A stretch of 32,973 nt of DNA from Gammaproteobacteria bacterium (GTDB lineage Bacteria > Gemmatimonadota > Gemmatimonadetes > Longimicrobiales > Gaopeijiaceae): the NCBI GenBank assembly GCA_024638345.1, contig JAHEKL010000002.1:1-32973 (forward strand). The letters are read 5' to 3'. This document shows, piece after piece, positions 18,750 through 26,418 of this stretch. The number at the start of each line of letters is the position of its first letter. Position 1 is the first letter of the stretch. The notes under the pieces are model-generated. The model ran no database searches, was not told the DNA's origin, and was given only the letters and a program-made list of their open reading frames with translations. Made by a program: the position numbers and the translations under genes.

Positions 18750-19777
18750 AGTCGGGCGAGATCAACGGAGGCTCCGACGGCCCACGCCAGGAGGTCCTCG
18801 GGACGCGCCGCCAGGCTCTGAACGTGCTGGTGACCGGTGGCGCGGGCTTCATCGGGAGCCATGTGGCCGAGGGTTACCTCGCACGGGGAGACAACGTCTG
18901 GATCGTGGACGACCTGTCCTCTGGAAGGCGAGAGAACATCCCCGCGGAGGCGACCTTCGTGGAGATGTCGATCGAAGACGCCGCCCTGAGGGAGCTCTTC
19001 TCCAAGGTCGGGTTCGATCTCGTCAATCACCACGCCGCTCAGATCGACGTGAGGGTTTCGGTGGCCGACCCCGCACTGGACGCACGCACGAACCTGCTGG
19101 GGTTGTTGAATGTGCTGGAGTCCGCCAGGAACCACGGCACGCCTCGCGTCATCTACGTTTCTTCAGGCGGAGTGGTCTACGGGGAGCCCACTTCGATTCC
19201 GACTCCGGAGACCGCCCCCAAGCTTCCGCTTTCCCCCTACGGCGTCACCAAGCTCTGCGGGGAGCTGTATCTTCACTACTACCGGAAGATTCATGGACTA
19301 CAATACGTCGCGCTCAGGTATGCGAATGTCTACGGACCACGGCAGGATCCCCACGGTGAGGCCGGTGTGATCGCGATCTTTTCCAAGCGTCTGCTCGCCG
19401 ACGAGAAGCTGAGCATTTTCGGTGACGGGGAGCAGACCAGAGACTACGTGTTCGTGGAGGACGTGGCGCGGGCCAACCTCTTCGCGTCCGATGCCCCCCT
19501 CGCGGGACGGGATCTGGACGACTTCGCCTTCAACGTAGGCACTGGGACCGGGACGAGCGTAAATACGCTGGCCGACACCCTCGAACGGGTGTCCGGCGCG
19601 CGCCCAGGTCGCATTGTGGAGGAGGCTCGACCGGGGGAGCTCGAGCAGAGCACGCTCGACGTCTCCAAGATCGGTTCGCGGGGATGGAGAGCAGAGGTCG
19701 AGCTGGAGGAGGGTTTGACCAGGACCTTCGATTGGATCGCAGATCGTGACCGTGCATCCAGCGGGGTGACCCCATGA
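18746..19777 (+). CDS. NAD-dependent sugar epimerase/dehydratase (GalE-like)
   Basis: This 343-residue extended short-chain dehydrogenase has the NAD loop GGAGFIG (31-37), the catalytic YxxxK pair Tyr165/Lys169 in LSPYGVTKLCGEL, and LRYANVYGPRQDP and FGDGEQTRDYVFVEDVARA. These place it near UDP-glucose 4-epimerase and relatives acting on nucleotide sugars; the precise substrate is not readable. About 25 residues precede the Rossmann fold, which is longer than usual. The start is supported by GGAGTCGGAGAG just upstream and by overlap with the hemA stop. It overlaps tolQ (ATGA), so an envelope sugar function is plausible. Confidence 0.9.
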   Translation: MKSGEINGGSDGPRQEVLGTRRQALNVLVTGGAGFIGSHVAEGYLARGDNVWIVDDLSSGRRENIPAEATFVEMSIEDAALRELFSKVGFDLVNHHAAQIDVRVSVADPALDARTNLLGLLNVLESARNHGTPRVIYVSSGGVVYGEPTSIPTPETAPKLPLSPYGVTKLCGELYLHYYRKIHGLQYVALRYANVYGPRQDPHGEAGVIAIFSKRLLADEKLSIFGDGEQTRDYVFVEDVARANLFASDAPLAGRDLDDFAFNVGTGTGTSVNTLADTLERVSGARPGRIVEEARPGELEQSTLDVSKIGSRGWRAEVELEEGLTRTFDWIADRDRASSGVTP

Positions 19778-20496
19778 TGATCACCATCATGCTGCAGGCG
19801 GGTCGGGCCGTCCCTCAGAGCGCATGGGATCTCGTCTGGGGCGGCACCCTACCGACCACCATCGTTCTGTTGGTGCTGGCCGCATTCTCGATCGCTTCCT
19901 GGGTTCTGATCTTCTGGAAGTGGCGTCAGTTCAGCGGTATTCGACAGGAGGGCGACCGCTTTCTCGATGCGATCGAGCGCTCGCATCGGATGGAGGACGC
20001 GTACCGGGCCATCCTGACGCTACCCGACTCCCCCTACGGCCGAGTGTTTCGACAGGGGGTGAATTTTTTCAGCGAGCTGAGACCGGGAGGGTTGCGAGAG
20101 GGCTCGTCCGCGGAGGAGGGTCTGACACTCACCCAGCTCGAGGTCCTGCGTCTCGTCATGGACAAGGAGGAGGCCCAGGAGCGGGACGACCTGGCGATCG
20201 GTCTGACTTGGCTCGCGATCATTGGCTCGGTTTCTCCACTGCTCGGGTTGATGGGGACGGTGATCGGCGTGATGAACGCGTTCCTGGGAATCGTCGTGAC
20301 AGGGTCTACCAACATCAGCGCGGTCGCTCCGGGCGTAGCCGAGGCGCTGATCACGACCGTGGCCGGTCTTGCCGTGGCGATTCCGGCAGTGATTGCCTAC
20401 AACTTCTACGTGGCACGACTGAACCTCGTGATGGGTGAGATCGAGGGGTTCTCCTCCGAGTTCATCGGGACGCTGGCGAGGGAGGGCCGAGTTTGA
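19774..20496 (+). CDS. tolQ: TolQ/ExbB-family proton-channel protein
   Basis: TolQ forms the five-subunit inner-membrane proton channel that, with TolR, energises TolA. The 240-residue protein has three membrane segments, at about 26-48, 144-170 and 186-214. The family core is visible in the second and third segments (GSVSPLLGLMGTVIGVMNAF, then GVAEALITTVAGLAVAIPA). The large loop between segments 1 and 2 is cytoplasmic. ExbB is the close alternative, but the following tolR, tolA/tonB, tolB, pal and cpoB genes argue for TolQ. The start overlaps the epimerase stop, and the stop overlaps tolR. Confidence 0.94.
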   Translation: MMITIMLQAGRAVPQSAWDLVWGGTLPTTIVLLVLAAFSIASWVLIFWKWRQFSGIRQEGDRFLDAIERSHRMEDAYRAILTLPDSPYGRVFRQGVNFFSELRPGGLREGSSAEEGLTLTQLEVLRLVMDKEEAQERDDLAIGLTWLAIIGSVSPLLGLMGTVIGVMNAFLGIVVTGSTNISAVAPGVAEALITTVAGLAVAIPAVIAYNFYVARLNLVMGEIEGFSSEFIGTLAREGRV

Positions 20497-20921
20497 GACG
20501 CCCCAGCATGCAGAGGGGCGATCTCGAGATGAACGCGGAGATCAACGTCACCTCGTTGATCGATGTCGCGTTCACCCTTCTCGTGATCTTCATCATCACC
20601 GCGCCGATCATGCAGGGTGGGATCGAGGTTCGCCTTCCCGAGGCTCAGGTTCAGCCGCTTCAACCGCAGGAAGAGCCGTTCGTGCTGAACATCGTAGAAG
20701 ACGGAACGGTGGTCGTGGGCGAGACGCCGCTGCAGGCGGGCGAGTTCGAGGAGGCCTTCCCTCAACTCTTTGCCGCGGCCTCCCCTTCACTCGTCGTCAT
20801 TCGCGGCGACTCGGCGGCGATCTACGGACGTGTACTTCCGGTGATCGCGATCGTTGCGGAGGTGACGCGCGACGCTGGAGTGCCGTGGGTCTTAGTCGCG
20901 AGGGAGCGTCTTCGGGAATGA
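20493..20921 (+). CDS. tolR: TolR/ExbD-family protein
   Basis: This 142-residue protein has one N-terminal membrane helix and a periplasmic domain. The helix begins INVTSLIDVAFTLLVIF and contains the conserved proton-carrying aspartate, Asp24. The periplasmic part includes the SLVVIRGDSAAIYGRVLPVI segment, the usual TolR/ExbD fold. The TTG at 20493 is the likely start because GGAGGG (20481-20486) lies six bases upstream and it overlaps the tolQ stop. An ATG at 20508 or 20529 would leave the helix intact and cannot be excluded. Confidence 0.93.
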   Translation: MRRPSMQRGDLEMNAEINVTSLIDVAFTLLVIFIITAPIMQGGIEVRLPEAQVQPLQPQEEPFVLNIVEDGTVVVGETPLQAGEFEEAFPQLFAAASPSLVVIRGDSAAIYGRVLPVIAIVAEVTRDAGVPWVLVARERLRE

Positions 20922-21023
20922 CGCTCGGAGCACGGCGGGGATGCGGCCGCCTGGGGAGCGATCTCGTCGGACGGTTTCGGTGTAACACGAACGGATGATT
21001 CACCGACCGGGGACCTGGGATCG

Positions 21024-21725
21024 ATGATGAGCTGGAGCGGGGGCCGACAAACGCAAGGGCCGGAACGCAGCCAGCTGCTTCTTTCCGTGGGTCTACACCT
21101 GGTCCTGCTCCTTTCAGCGTGGCTGGCCGACGCCGTGACCGGCGACGAGATCGAGTACGTGGAGTACGAGATCCAGCTGATCACCGAGGCTCAGCTGGAG
21201 GCGCTCGAGTCTCCTCCCATCGTCGAGACCCCGACTCTGCCGCCGCCCGCACCGGAGCCCGAGCCCGAGCCCGAGCCCGTGATCCCGGAGCCCGAGCCAG
21301 AACCTCCAGAGCCTGAGCCGGAGCCCGAACTCCCGGAGCCCGAGCCGCAGCCGACGCCTCCACAGCCCGACGTGGATGAGCCGGCCGAAGCGACTCCGAC
21401 CGCGTCCGCCGAAGAGATGGCGGTGAGGATGGAAGGTCTACGGCGCGACTATCCTCAGTATTACAATGAGATCGTCAGGGAGATAAACAGATGCTTCCGT
21501 TGGAACGGGGGAGGGCGTTGGCGGACGGTCATCCGATTCGTGATCGAGAGCGATGGTCGGATCCCCGACTCGTCGATCCAGATCTATACGCCGTCGTCGA
21601 ACGGGGCGTTTGACATCGAGGCGTTCGGTGCGGTCGCATGTGCGGGTTCCGGACGGCTCGCGCCACTTCCGGATGATCTTCCGACAGATGCGCTACCAGT
21701 CCAGTTCACCTTCCAGCCGGCGTGA
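21024..21725 (+). CDS. tolA: TolA/TonB-like energy-transducing protein
   Basis: This 233-residue protein has an N-terminal membrane anchor (LLLSVGLHLVLLLSAWLAD, about 18-37), a periplasmic Pro/Glu-rich spacer (about 70-120) and a C-terminal TonB-type domain (about 140-233, with YYNEIVREINRCFRW and VIRFVIESDGRI). Gene order makes it the TolA partner of TolQ, TolR, TolB and Pal. Yet the spacer is of TonB type, Glu-Pro repeats, rather than the long helical one of enterobacterial TolA. Cys157 and Cys206 in the C-terminal domain might form a disulfide. It lies 102 bases after tolR, a gap with no convincing promoter. Confidence 0.87.
   Translation: MMSWSGGRQTQGPERSQLLLSVGLHLVLLLSAWLADAVTGDEIEYVEYEIQLITEAQLEALESPPIVETPTLPPPAPEPEPEPEPVIPEPEPEPPEPEPEPELPEPEPQPTPPQPDVDEPAEATPTASAEEMAVRMEGLRRDYPQYYNEIVREINRCFRWNGGGRWRTVIRFVIESDGRIPDSSIQIYTPSSNGAFDIEAFGAVACAGSGRLAPLPDDLPTDALPVQFTFQPA
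21256..21352 (+). repeat. Glu-Pro coding repeat (GAGCCC-type) in tolA
   Basis: A tandem run of imperfect GAGCCC, GAGCCG and GAGCCT hexamers encodes alternating Glu-Pro dipeptides, broken by VIPEP and LPEP segments. Such runs make stiff, extended rods that span the periplasm in TonB proteins. The repeat count could vary between strains. Confidence 0.85.
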
Positions 21726-21821
21726 CGCAATCGGCTGCTCGCATGCTCCGGAACCGATGAGCTCGACCGCGTACACGGTGCGCTCCGAAGCCGATCGGTC
21801 CGCGCATTCCAGGAGGTCGTG

Positions 21822-23240
21822 ATGTCGAGATTGACGCTGATGGCCCGGACCCGTCTGGCTGTGTCGGCGCTGTCGACACTTCTCTGGATCGGCTTGGGGG
21901 CGACCCTGGACGGTGTGGCTCAGCAGGTCGAAGAGCGATTCCCAGGGGTAAGCCTCGGTCTCTCGTACGAGACCCGGGCGCTTCCCACGCTGGCGATTCA
22001 GCCATTCACCAGCGGCTTCGGTGATCCGTCCCAGGCCACCCAGGTCGAGAACATCGTGGCACGGGATCTGAGGTACTCCGACCGCTTCCAGGTCATGGAT
22101 GCGCTGCCTGCGGCGCTGGTCCGGGAGGAAGTGGACTACGCCCTGTGGGATCAGATCGGTGCCACCTGGCTGGTCACGGGTCGTGTGGACGGGGCGGGCG
22201 CCGCAGCCGTTCTCGTGCTGGAGCTACACGATGTCGTGTACCGAGAGGTCGCGAGTCGGGGCCGCTTCTCGCTGGCCGAGCCGGGCTCCCCCGACTTTCG
22301 CATGGCCGCTCACGTGGTTTCCGATTCGATCGTTCAGTGGGTGTTCGACGAGCCCGGGATCGCTGCGACCCGGATCGTGTTCTCTCGGCGGATGGAAGAC
22401 GGCAGCCAAGATCTCTGGGTCATCGATTCCGACGGAGAGAACCTGCGTCGCCTGACCAGTCACCGGGGCGGGGAGTTCGGCGTCCCGATCTCGATGACGC
22501 CCAAATGGTCTCCCGACGGTACGCGCGTGGCTTATACGTCCTACAAGGACGAGGGAATGCCCCGAATCTATGAGCTGAACCTCGCGACCGGTCAGGAAAA
22601 GGCGGTGCCCACTCCGCGATCCGGCGACTACATCTCACCCTCCTACCACCCTGATGGACGGTTCGTCTATTTCGCCGTGAACAGCGGAAACTCGAGCGGG
22701 ATCTATCGCTACAACATCGTAGACGGATGCTGCTTCGGAAGCGTGACCGAGAGTCGGAGCGAGGACATCTCGCCGAGCTTCGCTCCGGATGGCCAGACGC
22801 TGGCCTTCAACTCCAATCGGCTCGGTGTGGGTGCCCCCCAGATCTACATCATGTCTGCGGACGGACCGGGCCGACCGGAGCTCGTCTCGCCCTACGTCTA
22901 TAGCACGCCCGGATACTACACATCGCCGGATTGGTCGCCCGTCGGGAACCGGATCGCCTACCACGGACGAGTGCAGCGGAGGGGGGCGCACCAGATTCTG
23001 GTGGCGGAGCTCGACGGCCGTAACCGCGTACGCCAGACCTCACAGATCACGTTTGCGGGTGTCAACGAAGACCCTAGCTGGGCCCCGGACGGACGACACC
23101 TGGTTCACGTGGGAGTCCGGGACTACGGACACGGGCTCTTCGTGACCGATCTCCTCACGGGAAACACTCGTACGCTGGTCTCGGGGATTCGTCCGAACCC
23201 GCCGGCCTGGTCGCCTCCGCTTTCGCCGTCCATCCGCTGA
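21822..23240 (+). CDS. tolB: Tol-Pal beta-propeller protein TolB
   Basis: TolB is the periplasmic protein that binds Pal and TolA. The 472-residue protein has a signal peptide ending near GVAQQ (about residue 34), an N-terminal TolB domain (AIQPFTSGF, DRFQVMDALP, WLVTGRVDG) and a C-terminal propeller of PD40 repeats, seen as SPDGTRVAYTSYKD, HPDGRFVYFAV, APDGQTLAFNSNR and APDGRHLVHVG. I prefer the ATG at 21822, five bases after AGGAGG (21811-21816), to a GTG at 21819. The 96-base gap after tolA shows no promoter I would support. A short terminator-like hairpin follows the gene. Confidence 0.95.
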   Translation: MSRLTLMARTRLAVSALSTLLWIGLGATLDGVAQQVEERFPGVSLGLSYETRALPTLAIQPFTSGFGDPSQATQVENIVARDLRYSDRFQVMDALPAALVREEVDYALWDQIGATWLVTGRVDGAGAAAVLVLELHDVVYREVASRGRFSLAEPGSPDFRMAAHVVSDSIVQWVFDEPGIAATRIVFSRRMEDGSQDLWVIDSDGENLRRLTSHRGGEFGVPISMTPKWSPDGTRVAYTSYKDEGMPRIYELNLATGQEKAVPTPRSGDYISPSYHPDGRFVYFAVNSGNSSGIYRYNIVDGCCFGSVTESRSEDISPSFAPDGQTLAFNSNRLGVGAPQIYIMSADGPGRPELVSPYVYSTPGYYTSPDWSPVGNRIAYHGRVQRRGAHQILVAELDGRNRVRQTSQITFAGVNEDPSWAPDGRHLVHVGVRDYGHGLFVTDLLTGNTRTLVSGIRPNPPAWSPPLSPSIR

Positions 23241-23286
23241 ATCCGCGGGCCGTCAGGTGTTTAGCCGGTGAATGAGACCATTGCGC

Positions 23287-23313
23287 ACCACGTCACTTCA
23301 GACGTAGTTTTTT
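23287..23313 (+). terminator. Possible intrinsic terminator between tolB and pal
   Basis: ACGTC (23290-23294) pairs perfectly with GACGT (23301-23305) around a six-base loop; two more outer pairs are possible past one mismatch. A run of six T follows at 23308-23313. The stem is short, so termination may be partial. If it works, pal needs its own promoter in the next 130 bases. Confidence 0.5.
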
Positions 23314-23382
23314 CCGGCCGGATTTGAGTTTCGGGCCAAGGTCAAGGGCGAGCGGAGGTTAGTTGATGCTTCCGCAGCTGGC

Positions 23383-23404
23383 GGCCTTTGCCCGTGAGAA
23401 GGCC
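23383..23404 (+). other. Hairpin in the leader of pal
   Basis: GGCCTT (23383-23388) pairs with AAGGCC (23399-23404) around a ten-base loop, with a looser outer CAGC/GCTG pair at 23375-23378 and 23411-23414. It lies about 40 bases before the pal ribosome site AGGAG (23435-23439). The 205-base gap between tolB and pal otherwise holds the terminator above and no clear small gene. Confidence 0.35.
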
Positions 23405-23445
23405 AGGGGCGCTGGGGGTAAACCTTCTGCTATCAGGAGCATGGG

Positions 23446-24027
23446 ATGATGTATCGCAGACTTCTCATCGTGTCTGTGGTTCTCGGGGGCCTGGCGCTGG
23501 CCGCATGCGGCAGTGAGCCTCCACCGGAGCCGCCTGCACCCGAGCCGATGGCGACCGGACCGGACATGGATTCGCTCAGAGCCTACGAGGACTCGGTTCG
23601 AAGGGCGCAGGAGGAGGCGGCTCGATTGGCCGCTGAGCGTGAGCGGGCCATTGCCGACGCGCGCGCCATCCTGGAGCAGCGCGTCCACTTCGACTACGAC
23701 CAGTCCGCGATCCGATCCGACGCGGAATCGGTGCTTCGTCAGAAGTTGGCCATCCTGCGTTCGAGCCCACAGGTCCGGATTCGGATGGAAGGGCACGCTG
23801 ATGAGCGGGGCTCGGTGGAGTACAACCAGGCACTCGGCAACCGTCGCGCGCAGAGCGTACTCGACTTCTTCACCCAGCAGGGGCTGACGGCCGGGGCGTT
23901 CCAGACCACCTCTTTCGGCGAGGAGCGGCCTCTCTCGACGGCCAGCAACGAGACGGCGTGGGCCCAGAACCGCAGGGTGGAGTTCGTGATCACCTCCGGC
24001 GGGGGCAGCATCAACCCCGCGCAGTAG
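23446..24027 (+). CDS. pal: Peptidoglycan-associated lipoprotein Pal
   Basis: Pal is the outer-membrane lipoprotein that grips peptidoglycan and TolB. The 193-residue protein has a signal ending LALAAC with Cys21 lipidated, a Pro/Glu linker, a short helical stretch of Glu/Arg/Ala, and an OmpA-like domain (about 75-185). Key motifs are VHFDYDQSAIR, MEGHADERGSVEYNQALG (with the Asp and Arg that hold diaminopimelate) and RRAQSVLDFF. The first ATG (23446) is six bases after AGGAG; the next ATG at 23449 is equally possible. It sits between tolB and cpoB, as in other Tol-Pal operons. Confidence 0.96.
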   Translation: MMYRRLLIVSVVLGGLALAACGSEPPPEPPAPEPMATGPDMDSLRAYEDSVRRAQEEAARLAAERERAIADARAILEQRVHFDYDQSAIRSDAESVLRQKLAILRSSPQVRIRMEGHADERGSVEYNQALGNRRAQSVLDFFTQQGLTAGAFQTTSFGEERPLSTASNETAWAQNRRVEFVITSGGGSINPAQ

Positions 24028-24071
24028 GCGAACGTAGCAAACGGTGCTCGTCGCCCGACGTGCGCCGGTCT

Positions 24072-24125
24072 GGTTGGCACACCGGTCGGGCGGACCTTGC
24101 GTCTCCCGGCCGGTGTAGGCCAACC
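24072..24125 (+). promoter_or_regulatory. Long stable hairpin between pal and cpoB
   Basis: GGTTGGC plus ACACCGG (24072-24085) pairs with CCGGTGT (24110-24116) and GCCAACC (24119-24125), leaving only AG bulged. The stem continues inward through a U-G pair and CGGG/CCCG (24087-24090 with 24105-24108), for about 19 pairs around a 14-base loop. No T-run follows, so it does not look like a standard terminator. It may set mRNA processing or stability, or lower cpoB expression relative to pal. The rest of the 165-base gap shows nothing coding. Confidence 0.65.
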
Positions 24126-24192
24126 CGATCGCCACGGGGCTGCTTCCGTCCCGTGGCAGGGATGGGCACCCCACAGGAGACCCTTCTCGGCC

Positions 24193-25011
24193 ATGAATGC
24201 CACGTCTCGTAGACGACCCCCACTCGAATCCACGCACACGCTCCAACGCCTCCCGCTCCGACGCGCATTCCAGGGGCTCGTAGCCATCTTCCTGCTTCTA
24301 CCCATGGTCGGCTGCGCGACCAAGGGGGACATCCGGAACCTCCAAACGGAGATCCGTGAGCTCACCTCGCGGCAGCAGGCGCTCCTTCAGGAGTTGCGGC
24401 AGGCCCAGCGGGACCAGGACGAGTCGATCTCCCAAGTCGCAGACGACATTCGGGACTTCCGGGCTGAGACCTCTCGTCGGGTAGCCAGCATCGAGGATCA
24501 GCTTCTCACCGTGCAAGAATTGGCGGGCCTCTCGCAGCAGCAGGTGGCGAGTCTCCGCGATCAATTGGAGCGCGATCGGACGCAGCGGAGCTTCGGGCCG
24601 CCTTCCACGTTCGGCGGTCCGCCGGGGGGAGGGGGTGATCAGGCTCAGGAGGTCTACAACGCCGCCCTCACGCAATACCAGCGCGGAACTCTGAGCGCGG
24701 CCCGGATGGGCTTTCGCACGATCGTCGATCAGTACGGTGCCCATCAGCTGGCCCCCGAAGCCCGCTACTACCTGGCGGAGATCCTGGCGCGGGAGGGAAG
24801 CCTGGAGGAGGCGATCGCCGCCTTCGAGGACATCCGCGAGTTTCATCCGACCGCAGACCGAGTACCCGACGCCCTCTACCGGGCCGGGCTTCTGTACCTG
24901 GAACTCGGGGATGACGATGCGGCGGAAGAGCACTTCGAGCGGGTCGTGAACACATGGCCCGACTCCGTGGCGGCCGATCTGGCCCGGGATGCCCTCCGGA
25001 ATCAGCGCTAG
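24193..25011 (+). CDS. cpoB: Cell division coordinator CpoB (YbgF)
   Basis: CpoB links the Tol-Pal machine to peptidoglycan synthesis during constriction. The protein has 272 residues: an unusually long polar N-region, a hydrophobic signal ending LLLPMVGC (Cys41, so probably a lipoprotein, unlike enterobacterial CpoB), a coiled-coil stretch (about 45-120) rich in Gln, Leu and Arg, a glycine-rich hinge (FGGPPGGGGD), and TPR units to the end (YNAALTQYQRGTLSAARMGF, DDAAEEHFERVVNTWP). The ATG at 24193 has AGGAG at 24175-24179, 13 bases upstream. The frame opens earlier at 24097, inside the hairpin, which I reject as the start. Confidence 0.9.
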   Translation: MNATSRRRPPLESTHTLQRLPLRRAFQGLVAIFLLLPMVGCATKGDIRNLQTEIRELTSRQQALLQELRQAQRDQDESISQVADDIRDFRAETSRRVASIEDQLLTVQELAGLSQQQVASLRDQLERDRTQRSFGPPSTFGGPPGGGGDQAQEVYNAALTQYQRGTLSAARMGFRTIVDQYGAHQLAPEARYYLAEILAREGSLEEAIAAFEDIREFHPTADRVPDALYRAGLLYLELGDDDAAEEHFERVVNTWPDSVAADLARDALRNQR

Positions 25012-25038
25012 CCTGCAGGTCTTCGGCCTTTCGAGCGA

Positions 25039-25057
25039 CCGGCTTCACCCAAGCCGG
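25039..25057 (+). other. Perfect short hairpin between cpoB and nrdR
   Basis: CCGGCTT (25039-25045) and AAGCCGG (25051-25057) are exact inverted repeats around CACCC. There is no T-run. It marks the end of the tol-pal group and could be a weak or Rho-assisted end of transcription. The whole gap is 85 bases. Confidence 0.45.
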
Positions 25058-25096
25058 GCGCCCGAGCCCGCACACGTCCGCACGACCTGATCCGAC

Positions 25097-25597
25097 ATGC
25101 GTTGTCCCGAGTGCGACTCCAGCGAGAACCGGGTGGTCGACACCCGAACCAGTCGGGGGGGGCGTGCAGTCAGGAGGCGTCGCGAGTGTGCCGGCTGCGG
25201 ATCCCGATTCACCACGTACGAGTACATTGAGGAACGGCCGGTACAGGTCTTGAAGCGAGGAGGGAGCTCAGAGGAGTTCGATCGTGCGAAGCTCGTTCGG
25301 TCTGTTCAAACCGCCTGCGCCAAGCGCCCGGTATCGCTGTCACAGGTCGAGGCGATCGTCGATCAGATCGAGGATGCGATCTCGCGGCAGGCCGGAGTGG
25401 AGGTCCCGAGCAACCTGATCGGCGAGATGGTGATGGATCGCCTCAAGCCGCTCGATCGGGTTGCCTATGTCCGCTTCGCTTCGGTCTATCGCGACTTTCA
25501 GGACGAGGACGAGTTCCAGGAGTTTGTGAACGACATGAAAGAGCGTGGACGCCGGGAGCAGCAGCAAAAGCATCAGTCCGAGCTACCGCTCGGCTAG
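25097..25597 (+). CDS. nrdR: Transcriptional repressor NrdR
   Basis: NrdR is the nucleotide-sensing repressor of ribonucleotide reductase genes. It binds ATP and dATP through an ATP-cone and DNA through a zinc ribbon. The ribbon cysteines are Cys3, Cys6, Cys31 and Cys34 (MRCPECDS and RRECAGCGSRF), and the ATP-cone covers about 50-140 (VLKRGGSSEEFDRAKL, PSNLIGEMVMDRLK, VAYVRFASVYRDF). At 166 residues it is slightly longer than typical, with a Gln/Arg-rich tail. A run of eight G at 25155-25162 lies in the ribbon-coding part. No ribonucleotide reductase gene or NrdR box is in the window, so its targets lie elsewhere. Confidence 0.96.
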   Translation: MRCPECDSSENRVVDTRTSRGGRAVRRRRECAGCGSRFTTYEYIEERPVQVLKRGGSSEEFDRAKLVRSVQTACAKRPVSLSQVEAIVDQIEDAISRQAGVEVPSNLIGEMVMDRLKPLDRVAYVRFASVYRDFQDEDEFQEFVNDMKERGRREQQQKHQSELPLG

Positions 25598-25608
25598 ACG
25601 CGTAGCTC

Positions 25609-26418
25609 ATGCCCCGCCCGAAGACGAATCCGATGGGGGAGATGCCCTTCCTCGATCACCTCGAGGAGTTGAGGTGGCGGATCTTCTACATGCTGATCGC
25701 CATCGCGATCGGTACGATCGTAGGCTTTCTGCTCGTGCAGTACCTGGGCATCATGGAGCTGCTGATCCGGCCGATCCGGCCTCTTCTGAACGAGGGACAG
25801 CTCGCGTACTTCAGCCCGGCGACGCCGTTCTTCGTCACTCTCAAGCTCGCACTCGTCGTCGGAATCCTTCTGGCGCTCCCCATCGTCGTATACCAGCTGT
25901 GGGCGTTTCTCTCCCCCGGTCTCAGAAAGGAGGAGAAACGCGTCATCGTCCCGGCCCTGTATTTCGGGCTGGTGCTCTTCTGCTTGGGTGTGGCGATGGC
26001 CTATTTCTTCGTCCTTCCCCTGGCGCTGATCTTCCTCGCGGGATTTCAACAGCAGTTCCTCGCGCCAACCATAGAGGTAGGGGAGTATCTCGGTTTCGTG
26101 ACTCGGATCCTGATCGCGTTCGGTGCCGTCTTCGAGCTGCCGGTGGTCATCCTGATCCTCTCGGTGCTGGGCATCGTCACTCCCGAGTTCCTTCGGACCA
26201 AGCGAAGGCACTCCATTGTGGCGATCACGGTCCTTGCATCTCTGCTCACGCCCGGCGACCTCGCATCCACGTTCTTGATGATGGGACCGATGGTCCTCCT
26301 GTACGAGGTCAGCATCTTCATCTCCGCCGCGATCTACCGCCGAAAGGAACAGGGCCGGAGCATCCTGAGCCCGTCTGAGGAGCCACCGGCCGGCGCAGTC
26401 GGGGCTGAGGGCCCGTGA
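25609..26418 (+). CDS. tatC: Twin-arginine translocase subunit TatC
   Basis: TatC is the membrane receptor that recognises twin-arginine signal peptides on folded proteins. The 269-residue protein has six membrane segments and the signatures MPFLDHLEELRWRI (with the conserved glutamate in the cytosolic N-region), FLSPGLRKEEKR and TPEFLRTKRR. The tail after the last segment is short, Glu/Pro/Ala-rich and soluble. It begins 11 bases after nrdR and overlaps lptD by four bases (GTGA). No tatA or tatB is present here. Confidence 0.96.
   Translation: MPRPKTNPMGEMPFLDHLEELRWRIFYMLIAIAIGTIVGFLLVQYLGIMELLIRPIRPLLNEGQLAYFSPATPFFVTLKLALVVGILLALPIVVYQLWAFLSPGLRKEEKRVIVPALYFGLVLFCLGVAMAYFFVLPLALIFLAGFQQQFLAPTIEVGEYLGFVTRILIAFGAVFELPVVILILSVLGIVTPEFLRTKRRHSIVAITVLASLLTPGDLASTFLMMGPMVLLYEVSIFISAAIYRRKEQGRSILSPSEEPPAGAVGAEGP

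Noticed and set aside
21256..21352. Tandem hexamers considered as a CRISPR or mobile repeat
   Set aside because: They encode the Glu-Pro rod of the TolA/TonB protein, have no spacers, and vary only at third codon positions.
24028..24192. Possible tRNA or small RNA gene between pal and cpoB
   Set aside because: The long hairpin is clear, but no cloverleaf, anticodon arm or CCA end can be built, and no separate promoter or terminator is seen.
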